Below, piece by piece: positions 10,950-22,900 of a stretch of DNA of 64,000 nt; the first letter of the stretch is position 1; each line of letters begins with the position of its first letter. This stretch comes from Todiramphus chloris collaris (taxonomy: Eukaryota > Chordata > Aves > Coraciiformes > Alcedinidae): assembly GCA_025345505.1 (NCBI GenBank), contig JANVCC010000219.1, forward strand, positions 972,339 through 1,036,338, in the 5' to 3' direction. Under the pieces are notes generated by a model, which searched no databases, was not told the origin of the DNA, and worked only from the letters and a program-made list of their open reading frames with translations. A program made the translations under genes and the position numbers.

Positions 10950-13900
10950 TTACACGCTGCTTGGGTTGTAGCACAGCAGGTTGAACTCCAGGTTCTCATC
11001 CCAGTGCCGGAGCAGGACGAAGAGCTGCTGGGCTGCGGCTTTCACCGTGGCCAGGCTGTATCCCTCCGGGAAGTCCTGTTGGCTCAGCCACAGGCTGGCC
11101 TTGGCGGCCACCAGCTCCCACTCAACGAAGTAGGAAGCCGAGCTGTGCTCCAGCCAGGCCAGGGCCACCGCCGTGGCCCACAGCATCCCCTCCGGCTCCA
11201 TCCGCTGCTGCAGCTCCATGTCGAGGAGCAAGGCCTGGACCCCAGAGCCCTCCGGCTCCCAGCCCCGGCCGCTCTCAGCTCGCCACTCGGCCGAGGCCGC
11301 CGTGCTCTCCGGGGAGGAGAAGCGGCGGATGGTGATGGCTGGAGGAGGGAGGTCCTTCTCAGCTTTCAGGGCTTTGGAGACGCTTTCCACCGCGCTGCCC
11401 GAGAAGTGGCGGGGGCGGCCGGTGTCCTCGGAGCGGCGGCCGGGTTCCTCCGGAGCCACGGCCGGAGCAGTGTCCCTGGGGGTGGGACTCCTCCTGTGCC
11501 CACCGGGAACCAGGAGCCTCCGTCCAGAGCTGAGGTGGTTTTGCTCCCCCGAGGGACTGGCCTTCTTGCTGCTGTAGGAGCTGGAGGGGCTGAGGGCCAG
11601 GCGGTGGCAGGCAAAGGGCGATGTCCACTTCAGCTTCTCCATGGGGATGTTGACGGCATCACAGAAGGCTGAGTTCATGAGGAAGGCACCACAGGCCAGC
11701 TGAAGAGACACCTGCAAGGAACGGTGGGCACAGAAAGAAGCTCTGAGATCCCAACCACCTCTGTGAGGTTCAGGAAAAAGGCATGAATGGATGGAGCAGC
11801 TCTCCATCTCTCAGCAGACCACTGGACGTGGCCATCAGAGGCAGCGAGAGGCAGGATCCCGGGGGGATCCTCCTTCCTTCTGATCCCCTGCAGTGACCAC
11901 GCAACCCTGGCAAGACCCAGGGAAGATCTGCTCACCAGGGGAAGGTAGTCTATGTTCTCATTGTCACCGTCAGAGCTGGCTTCACTCCCTCTGCTCGGAG
12001 ATTTGCTCATGAACCCTTTGGCAGCTCGAATCAGCAGCCTGGTTTTATTGAGGGTCAGCCTGCAAGAGGACAAAAAAGTGGCCACAACCTCTGTGCCCCT
12101 CCTGAAGCCCACTCACCCTTCTGAAAACCATCCCTGGTCCCCAGACACTGGCATCACGCTCGGTCTCGACTCTGGCAGCTCACCCTGGGGTGTCCCTCTA
12201 CTCCCCTGCACTTGTGTTGACCCCCAGAAGTGTAAGATACCTGCCAAGGTCAGAGGAAGGTTGAGCTGGCCCATACCTGGGAGCAAAGAGGCTCTCGATG
12301 GACTTTTGGGCTTGTGCAGAGGAAGCAGACAGGCTCTGTAACGGCCCTGGGAAGAAACACAAAGCTGGGAGTAAAATGAGGTGCTACAGGAGGGCGAAAG
12401 GGAGCAGAGTTTACACGCTGGGGCACGGGGTGGCTTGTTCTCCTGCCAAGACTTTGGCAAAATCCTTCCTCTCCCCTTGCCTCATTTTTCCTACATGGAT
12501 AACGAAATTCCCACCCCTCTCCAAATGCCCCTGGGGGGAATCCACACCGAAGACCCCATCGAGCTCTGTCCTTTGCACCCCCAGAAGGAGTCAGGTCTCA
12601 TTTTAAGCCTTAAGGTTTTCTCCAAACCCCAAACATTCAGCAGCGCAGACTCCAACTCGCAGAGTGGATGCCCCTGCTCCCTGGCAGGTACCACCAGCTC
12701 TTTGCCTACCTTCGGGGAGCCGGCAGCGCTCCCAGGCAGAGGAGGGAAGGGTGCTGGAGGGTGACAGGCTGCTCTCCTCTGCATCTGCAACGGAGGAGCC
12801 CCATCAGCAAAGCCTCCTCGCCAGCAGCACCCGCAGCAGGGTAACGAGCCCCATCGGGGGCCGCGTGAGCTCAGCGGCAGCTCTGACAGTGCCAGGCAAG
12901 GTCCACTCCAGCTCGTCTTCCTTAGCGGAGGATCTGGTGACAAGCGGGCGTCTCGCATCCCCTCGCCTCCAATTACACCGGGGTCTGTCCCTCCCGCTAG
13001 CTGCCAATTAACGTCCCAGCCTTGTCAGCAGCCGCTGCCTGAGACTGGGGACTTGCAGAGGAAACTGCAGCTCCTTTCCCACTTAAGGAGGTGACTCCAG
13101 CCATGGTGAGCACCATGTTCAAAGAGGAAGGCAGAAGAAAACCAAACCAGAGAAGATGTCCCTTCATAGACTAAACCCCTGAGAGCCGTAACACCAGTAT
13201 GGAGATAAAACCCCAGGGAATCTTACTCGTGCCGTAAAATCCATCGTCTCCATCCTGGCCACAAGCCGACTCGGGACGCCCAGGGGAAAAGCCACGGTGC
13301 CTTCTGTTTCCCGAGCTCCTCTGGCTGCCTTGTTTGGATGCTGCTCCTGGGCATGGGAGAGGGGAGTTGCCAGCATTAGAGAGGGACTGGCACACGCACG
13401 ATGACCACAAAACCCATGGACTTATGAGCTGGGTCATCTCTGGGCATCCAGACCTAAGCATGGAGCTTTTGCCTAGCCGTGGGGAAGAGGTTCTTGCCAC
13501 CAAGAGCAGCAGGCATGGCTCAGCCATGCCCTCGGGCATGTAGATGCCGAACTGAGCTGTGGCTTTGCTCTCAGTGAGGTTCCTCAGGTGACACCCTCCC
13601 TCCCAGGAGAACATTTCACCCCTTCACCGGCCCCACGTTACCCATATGGGTGTACTCGACGACGGTGGGCAGGTAGGTGTTGGTGCTCAGGTCCACCGGC
13701 ATGAACACCGTGTACTTGCTGATGACGTTGCAGGCCTTGCTGGTGTGCACAGCGTTGACCTGGTACCGCCGCCCGGACCCTGCCACGTGAGAGACACCGG
13801 GGTTAGAGCCCACGTGAGAGACACCGGGGTTAGAGCCCACGTGAGAGACACCAGGGTTAGAGCCCACGTGAGAGACACCGGGGTTAGAGCCCACGTGAGA

Positions 13901-16900
13901 GACACCGGGGTTAGAGCCCACGTGAGAGACACTGGGGTTTAGAGCCCACATGCCCCATGGGCTCCATCCACCCCTCAGATCCAGCTCCCAGACCCACCTC
14001 CATGCTTGGGCTCCATGGCCAGCGGGGACCGTCTCCCCTAAACCCTGCCTCCTGCTTCTGCTGCTCTTACTCTGCATGCACGGCTGCCTTTTCACGGAGG
14101 AGACGTTTGAGGGGACCCAGGGACATGGGTGGCCCAGAGCAGCGACGTGCGGCTGCTGTTGGACCCTCTCAGCTGGAGCCCAGCTCCAGGTGACTGACCC
14201 GTTAAAAAGAATCCCCGACACCCGGCCCGTGAAGCAAGGCAGCTCACAGGAGCAGGAGCCCGAGCGTGTTAACGTGCAGCAGGGATGCAGAAGTGAGAGA
14301 GAAGTGGAAGGCAGCTGGAAGGGGCTGCCAGTTGGGAGCTGCGTGAGACATTGCCTGATATTTCACCCCTTCCTGCCCTTGTACTGAGTGGAGATGCTTC
14401 CGAAACTGCTGGGAAGTCCCCCCACCCGCCCCCAAGGTAGGGCAGGGGCTGGCTGGGAGCTGCGCGTTACCGTGCTCGATTTCCCCCTCCTTCTCAGCGA
14501 GCTGCTCCAGGTCCCGGATGACCGACTTGGCTGCCAGGTGGTGGAAGGTCTCACTCCACAGGTCTCCGTCGCCGTCTGCCCGGCTCTCCCACTCTCGGAA
14601 GAGAGGGCGGATGTCAAAGGTGACTTCCCACTGCACGGGCTCGTTGTTCCTCAGCCCCTTCACCACCACCTTGCAGAAAGCCCTGGGGGAGCGTGGCGAG
14701 GTGCAGGCAACGCCCAAGTCCAAGTCCTGGGGCTCCCAGTCGGAGGAGGTCTCCGTTTCAAAGGCAAAGGAAGGATGCTGGGCAGGCTCTGCAGAGAGGG
14801 GAGAGGTGGATAATTAACGACATCCATGGGAGCTGAATTCCCCACTGCCACCGGGAAACCATAATCGATACTTCCTAATTTTCAGAGGGTGGCACAGAAG
14901 GTGCCTCAATGGCACCGAAACCCCGGTGCAGATGGGTGAGGCCAACTGTGCCTCCCCACCTCCCCAGTTACCCGGCTCCCCAGGGCTCCGGCTGTCTGAC
15001 GAAGACCGCAGGCTCACGTTGGCATCGAGCGGCCCCAAACCCCTTCCCTGCAGCCCATCTGGCACTGGTGAGGAGTTGGCATCGTGGCCGAAGGACACGC
15101 GGCTCCGGTGCAGCAGGGACGGCCGGCGAGCGCCCGTGCCGTGGATCCTGGTGGGAGAGGCTGCGAAGGGCTGAGAGCAGAGCAAACATTCGGGCTGCAG
15201 CCAGTGGCACCGACCCCTCCGTCCCTTCAGACCCCACCTGGTCCCTGCCTGATCCCGGCGGGAGGTGCCACTGGGATCCCAGGGGGATGGATCCCTCCAC
15301 CAGACCCACTGGCTGGCCCCAAGGGACCCTGGCCCCAGGGGCTCCTTCCCCAGACAGGCAGAAGGTGAAATATGAGTTTCAACCCTCCAGACATTTTAAT
15401 GACTTCACTTGGGAACCAAAGGAAAGAGGAGAGACAGAAAGATCAAGGACCAGTTGCTTAGTAACAAGAGAGGCGCAGGGGATGGGGAGAAGGGAATTTT
15501 TATCTTCTTTTCTTTTTTTTTTTTTTTTTTTCCACGAGACTGTTTCTCCACTTTCAGGAGACATGAATCCCCCCACCCTCCAGCATCTCCAGAGCCACAT
15601 CCCACACAGATGTCCCCCTCTGCAGTGAGCTCTGGCTCTTTCTATCCCAGTCTCCGGGGCTGTGGGCAGGTGCCCCTAGAACAGACAGACTCTCTACCTT
15701 CCCACCACAGAAGCAGTGAGGGACAGAGGTGGGACAGAAGGGTGCATCGTGGTGATGCTTTCCCTGGGTGGAAGGCAAGAACATGGCCTCTACCACCATC
15801 TGATTGTTGTTGCTCTGTGAGACCACCAGCAAAATGCGAGGCAGGCAGCTCCAGGAGCTACTTACCAAGCTAGGACTGAGACTTTTAAAAGCAAGAAGCC
15901 CCTGCCAACCCCTTTCCATTCAAAACCTGCTCCTTCTCCTGTCCAAGCTCTCCTCCTAGCCAAAGGAAGCCAGCCAGGAGCAGAGCTGTGGGTTTAAGAT
16001 GCCCATCACCAGTGCTGACCTTTCCTTCCCAGCACGGTTCGTGTGGAGATGAGCTGAGGGCTCACGTTCACACCCCCCAGAAAATGTCAAGCCCTGGCAG
16101 CCAGAGCTGGGAGAGCCACTGGGAGCCCTTGCAGCACAAAAGCCAGGCTGTAATTAATTAACCGAGCGGGACGCACGCTGCTAACCAGCCCCTGCCCTCC
16201 AGCAGGGAGGTGTTTCCATCCCTGCCCTCACGCTGAGCATCCTGAGGACAGGAGGATGCTCTGGGGACCTTTGCACTGCAGGCAAGGCCACTGGTACCCC
16301 TGAAACCTCCTGGCACTCGCCCTCGGTCAGGGGGTGCTGAGCACCACCCTCACCACTGCCACGGGTGGGCAGAGGGCTTGTTCCTCCCTGAGCAGCTCTG
16401 GCCCATCTCCCCTTTTTCTCACCCCCAGCCCCCCTTCACCCAGCCGATCTCTAAGGCAGCAGAAGAGAAACGAAAGCCCCAGCCAGCCCTGCTCGGAGTT
16501 TCCATGGGAACCAAAGTGCTGCTGGTCCTCCCAGCCCTGCAGATGCTGATTTCAGAGCAGAGCATCCTGGCAATGCCAAGGGTGGGAGAAAACCATCCCC
16601 ACCCTTCCAGGGATCAGCAGCACAAAAAAAAATATATCTTCGCAAACGTCACCTGCTGCTGCAGGCAGGGGACATGGCACTGCTCAGCAGAGAGATGTGC
16701 CATCCCACAGGCCCACAGCTCAGCCCCACAGCTCAGCCCCACGCTGCCCTTCCAGCTACAGCAGCGGGGGATCTGCTCCGGGCCTGACTCCTTTCCCTTG
16801 CAGGGCACAGATGTGCCACAGCCCCACGGCACAACCGTGCATCCCACGGCCAAACTCTGGGGAACCGGGAAGGAAGCTGCATCCTGGGGCTCAGCTGAGG

Positions 16901-19900
16901 AGCAAGGTGAAGGAAGCATGGGATGCTCAGGGCAAGGTGCTTAGCAAAGAAAAGCTGGGCTCCCATGGGGAGGCACTGCTCTGGGAGGTCAGGATGGCAC
17001 CCTGCTCCCTTCCTGGCTGTTTCCCACGTGATGTGCTGCAGCACAAAGCATGGGGTCGATCTCTTCTTCTAAAGAGCAAGTGACGGGACAAGAGGAAACA
17101 GCCTCAAGTTGCACCAGGGGAGGTTTAGCTTGGACGTGAGGAAAAGCTTCTTCACTGAGAGGGTTATTAAGCAGTGGACGAGGCTGCCCAGGGCAGGGGT
17201 GGAGTCCCCATGATCCCTGGAGGGGTTTCCAAGCCGTGGAGCTGTGGTGCTGAGGGCCAGGGGTCAGTGCTGGGGCAGTGCTGGGGCAATGGTTGGACTC
17301 CATGATCTTAAAGGTCTTTTCCAACCAAAACACTTCTGTGATTCCATGATTCTACATCTCCAGACTGGCATGAGCCAGGCTCTTGAGACCCTCCTGCTGC
17401 TGCATACTGGCCTCTGCCCACAGGCAAAGCCTCTCCAGGGGTCACGTACCTGGAAATCCGCCTGCCAGGGCTCGGGGCTGACCTGCTGCAGGTCCTGCGG
17501 GTGGGTTTTCCGGAGGGGGTTTTTCACCAGGGCGCTGCCGGGATCGCTGCCCGTGGGCACCTTCTTGCAAGGCTGGTGGTCGGCGATTTGGGTGGTGCTG
17601 TACGCCCGTCTCCGGCAGGAAACCTTCACATCCACTCCTGCACCGGGGGGGAGAGAGGATCAGCTCCGCTCCGGAGCGGGACCGACCAGCACCATCCAGC
17701 CTTGGCTCAGGCTGGGCAGAGGGGAGCCCATCCCTGTGGTCCTCCCGGGGCAGAGGGGGCCACCCTCAACCCCGCAGAGTTTTAAGCAAAGCAGCTAAAC
17801 CACGAAAGGAAATAAAGAGCCGGCACTGAAAGCTCTTGGGAAGTCGGGAGAGCAGAGCGGGGAGGTTTTGTCTGAGCGGAAAAAGCCTTGACTGCGTTTC
17901 CCCAAATCCTCCCTGGAGAAGACAAAGGGTTTACTAATGAAATTTCATTAGCGCAGACGTTCTCCTGTCAGAGCAAGAGTAAAAATCTCCTTTGGCGAGG
18001 CGTGACTTCTCGTTGCTTTTGGCAGGGGGGAGGGGAGGCACGGCACGGTTCTCCGGAAAGGCAAGGGAAGAAGGGCCCGTCCCGTGAGGAGCAGAGGTTT
18101 CTTTGCCACGTGGCAGCGCAAGCAGCCGCTTTCTGCTGCACAAGCGCCCGGACCAACTGCGGTGGCCAGGGGTGACACCCTGGGGATGGGGCTCGGGGGC
18201 CATTCATTCCCCCCACCTCTCCTGACCCCAAATGGCAACGGCAGGGCTTGCGGGGAAGCGGGACTGGCTTTGCGGGTGCAGGGACAGCCTGCCTGGGCCA
18301 CCCGTTTGCTCAGCGCTCTCCTTCTCCCCTCACCCGAGGGCAGCTTGTGGAGCTTGTAAATAATTATGTAGCCAAAGCTGGAGCTGCTTTGAAAGCCTCC
18401 TGGGAAGGCAGTTCTCCAGCGCTTCCCTTGGTTTCCTGACAGGTTTGGGTAAAACATCCAAACCAAATAGACTCGCTCAAGCCTCTGGAGATCTGTCATC
18501 CCTCCTGCAAACCCCTCCAGCTCTTTGTGGAGATACCTATCTGTCAGACAAGCAAACTGTTAGAGCAGCGACAGAAGCTGGGCTAGAAAGACAGGGGCAC
18601 CAGAGCCACGCTTGTGGAGAGGAAAACCTGACCGGTGTCCCTGTCCGAGTCTCCTCCAGGATCCCTGCCCACCACCAGGTGACCAGGGGCATGCTCGGCA
18701 GGACAGCAACTCTCTGAGTCTCTGGAGTGGTTCCAGCTCTCCAGGCCCGCTCCCTCTTCTTGGGAGTGAAAGAAAACAGAGCTGCCCGACTCCTGGGAAC
18801 GCATCATGCTGTAACGTCGCCTCTTGTCCTGGGGGAAAGCAGAGAGAGGGAACAGGTCCTACCACTGCGTCCAGCAGATGAGAGAAACTACTACTTGGGC
18901 ACCAAAGCCCTTGTCCACTGAGCTCTGATGTGTCACCCACTTAGGACAGAGTGAAAACACAAGACTGACTATGCACAACAAGCCAAGATGCCCACTCGTG
19001 CCCATGGACATCGACACCCCAGCTCCTGGGGCAGTCCCACCAGCCAGCACAGTGTGGACTCACAGATCTGGGGTTGGAGATGTATGGGGACGTGTCACAG
19101 ATGATGCTGTAGCCAACCAGGCGGTCACCAGGGAAGAGGCAACTGGTGCTGATTGGAGAAACCAAGACCTCGGTGCTCTCAGGAAAGACCCACTCCACGG
19201 ACACGTCACTCAGGACGGGTGCCATCGCCTTCTTCAGGGACTTGATCATCTGAGGCAGAAAAGAGAGGAGCAGTTGTAGAGCAACCGGCCATCCCATGGG
19301 CCATGGTGCATGTGGGGCCTGTTACAGGGAAAGGGGAAAATCTCCCCAGACAAATCCCTTAGGCTTGAGGAGAAGTGGACAGAAACTGCCTGGTGGGAAA
19401 GGACCACAGGGGGTTGGTCAACAGGCATCTGAAGATGAGCCAGTGTGTGCCCAGGGGGACAAGAAGGCCACCAGCATCCTGGCTTGTGTCAGCACTGCTG
19501 TGGGACTGTCCCCTGTATTGGAGATCAGCGATGCTCTACCAATAGCCCACCTGGAGAAGAGCGATACCCGTGAATATCTTACAGACAAAGCTACCAGGGA
19601 GCCATCAGCAAGAGCTTCCCCGCACACCGGGGGAAGCGAACACCCGAGTTAGAGGCAGAACAGCTCCAATATTCTCTATTGTTCACAGCTTTCTCACAGG
19701 CTCAGGAAGACACACCAGGCTGTGTTTCATAAGGCCATTAATTGATGCCTCAGACTGCTGAAGGCACCGAGCAGCACAGACTGTGAAGATCATTATTAAT
19801 AGCTATATATATATATAAAAATAAAAATCAACCCTCCCTTCAATGTCTTCGCTTTTAATTTCCATCAGAAACGCTGAGGCTTAGAGAGGTTTTTGTGTGC

Positions 19901-22900
19901 TCCAGGTTCCTGCAGAGGGGTGAGCTTCTAAACTCCTCTTTCTGAGATGAAGAATGGCAGGGGCCAGCTTTTTAGAGATATTTCGGAGCTAAATCCCCAG
20001 ACACCTTGGGGTTCATCCCCCCAGCAGGTGAGGGGCTCAGCACCGTGCTGTCGCCAGGGCACGGAGCCGCTTCCATGGCACGTTTGAGCTCTTGCTCGGT
20101 TTTCACGGGGAGGCTGCAAGCGAAGAGGCTCCCCCCTCCGCTTTCAAGTCGGCTTAATAAGGCACAGCTCTGGCAGCCTGTTCCTCTCCCTGAACCCCGG
20201 GTACTTCTCGCCTCGGCAACGCCAGGGCCGAGCCCGACATCAAAACTAATTGGCTGCTTTGATGCCGGTCCCTCTGCCCTCGCCGTGTCTGAGGCAGCAG
20301 CTGCCTTTGAAGGCAGAGCCTCGGTAGCGCGGCTATCGCTTCCCCCAGCCCCGCGGAGGGAAGCACTCGCTCCCGCTCCCCCCGAAGGGGCTCTTTCATC
20401 CCCTCCCGCTCGCCCACCCGCTGCCGGGTGGGAGCTGGAAAAGGCAGCACCAGGATGGGGAACAAGCCCCGGGAGTGAGCCGGGGGCCTCCCCCTCGCCG
20501 AGCCAGAGCATCCTTGGAGGCTTAGGAGGGGGGCCCCAGGGAGAGGGAAGCCCTACCTTGGGATGCAGCCCTACCTTGGGTTGTGTTTGTACCTTGGGCT
20601 GTGTTTGTACCTTGGGTCATGTTTGTACCTTGGGTTGTGTTTGTACGTTGGGCAACAGCCCTACCTTGGGCTACAGCCCTACCTTGGGATGCAGCCCTAC
20701 CTTGGGTTGCATTTGTACCTTGGGCTGTGTTTGTACCTTGGATTGTGTTTGTACCTTGGACTACAGCCCTACCTTGGGTTGCAGCCGTACCTTGGGTTGC
20801 AGCCCTACCTTGGGTTGCATTTGTACCTTGGGTTGTGTTTGTACCTTGGGTTGTGTTTGTACGTTGGACTACAGCCCTACCTTGGGTTGCAGCCCTACCT
20901 TGGGTTGCAGCCCTCCCTTGGGATGAAGTCCTACCTTGGGTTGAAGTCCTACCTTGGGTTGCAGCCCTACCCTGGGTTGAAACCCTACCCTGGGTTGAAA
21001 CCCTACCCTGGGTTGCAGCCCTACCCTGGGTTGCAGCCCTACCTTGGGTTGCAGCCTCTCGCCCTCCAGCAGGAACTCGGCGCTGCCCCCGGACACCGCC
21101 GCCAGCCCCTGGACCAGCCTCCTGCAGGCATTCGGCCCAATGCCGAAGCTGTAGCACCTGCAAAGGGACAGGGAGCGTCAGGATCTAGGGGACGAGCCAT
21201 CCCCATGCAGCTCACCCACTCCTTGGCTTTCTCCCCCTGCTGTGCAGCATATCCAGAGGAAAATAAACCAGCTCCTCTCTTCGGTGGTTGGCAGGGGGGT
21301 CAGGAATGGGCATCCCTCTCCTCTGGACAGACCTCAGACCCCTTCCCTGAAGAGCAGCCCCCACCCCTGATGCTCAAGGGGTTCCCAGCAGCCCAAACCC
21401 CCCCCTGCAAACACAGACAAGCTGCTTTGCTGCCAGGTCAGCTCTTTTCCCTGCTGAGTGCCTGTGGTCAACAGCACTAAAGGGCCAGTAATTATCTCTG
21501 CTCACAATTAAAACAAACGTTTTCTCAAGGAAGGAGGAAGCAGCCAGGCGAGGCTGCTCCCCAGGCTGCCAGCTCGGTGATGAGTCAGGATTTGGGGTTT
21601 GGCTGAAGGAACCTGGGCAGGGAGGGCAGGAGAGAGCAGTGCCTGGTGCGGGGGGTGCCAGGGGAGCCAGGAGGGATGGGGACGGGTGGGACAGGGACTT
21701 TGGCCAGGGCAGGAGGCAGCTGAGAGAGAAACCACGCTCAGCAGCAACCTGCATCGGCACAAGGGGGTTTTCTCTGCGGGGTTGCAGGTCTCAGGTCAGC
21801 CTCACGCTCTGCTTAACGAAGGCTCTGATCTTCTTCTAAGACAGGGGCCATGCACACAACTTGGTGTGTGCCTTCCAGGGCCACTCGAGACCACGCTTGA
21901 GCTCCCATTGTATTTAGCCCACCACCCTGCTGCTCTGAGGGGAAGGGTTAGGTTGCCCCATACAGTAAAAAACCCACAGAGCAGCTTCCCTGGTGAAGGA
22001 TGGAAGAGGAATAAGATTTTCTTCCGTTTGTCTTATGTTTGATGCCCCTTAAAGAGGCAGAGGAGAAACTAGACCAGGCTGTCATCAGAGCTGCGGAACC
22101 AGGCTGGGAGCTGGATGCACAAATGAGCTGCTTTTTAACATTGCTCTCTTTCAGCATATTCCATTCTGCACAGCTCCATCCTGGAAGCAGCTGGGGACAG
22201 GCCCAGATGTGCTTTAAAAAAAAAATCATTAAAAAAAAAAAAAAACCCCAAACAACCAACCAAAAAACCCCAACCCTGTCAGGGAAGATTGTTCGTGTGT
22301 CAATCTCTCCTAGCAGGAAGCATCAGACGAGAGCCTGTGAAGTTGTCAGCCCAATTATCCTGCTTTTGATTGTTTAAAAAGCATCTGAACTTCTGGGCTC
22401 GGTTCCAAAGCCTTTGAGGTTCTCCCGTGGCTCATAGCAGCCGTCTCTCCTGCCTCTCCCTCTGCAGCGGGGACGGCTGCGAGGTGGAGAAGCGCATCCC
22501 CCAGCATCCCAGCCCCGCCGCCCTCCGTACCGGCTGGAGCTCGAGTGCTTCCGCAGCAGCTCCAGGACCTTCCCCGCGTTGCCGACGGCCCCGTCCGTCA
22601 GCAGAAAGAGCAGTCGGGGCTGGCCCCTGTGGATGGGCTGCCGAATGACCCACTTCAAAGGTGGCAAGATGTTGGTGCCACCCATATCGGCCCGGATCCT
22701 CTTGATGCCCTCGCAGGCGACGGCCAGGCTCTCCTGCCCAAAGCAGCACAGAACCATCAGCTTCCTCAGCAGAGCCCTCCGAGCACCGAGGGAACGGGGC
22801 TCCCCCTTCACCCACCTCGCAGTAAATCTGGCTGGCAGGGAAGAGGGTCTTGAAGGTAGATCCAAAGCCGATGATGTTGAAGAGACACGCTGGCATCAGG

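Noticed and set aside
10764..11672. Plus-strand open frame of 302 codons
   Set aside because: It is the antisense shadow of VWA5B1 exon 21, whose minus-strand frame matches the family.
13616..14221. Minus-strand frame with repeats of VSHVGSNPG, read together with exon 16
   Set aside because: The repeats are intronic; the acceptor at 13780 and the family alignment place the exon start after the array.
20006..21480. Long plus-strand and minus-strand open frames (200-306 codons) with LQPYLG-, VALPWA- or TQGRAA-like repeats
   Set aside because: They are translations of the 18-bp minisatellite. All frames stay open because the unit is divisible by three, and the real coding sequence here is exon 10 on the minus strand.
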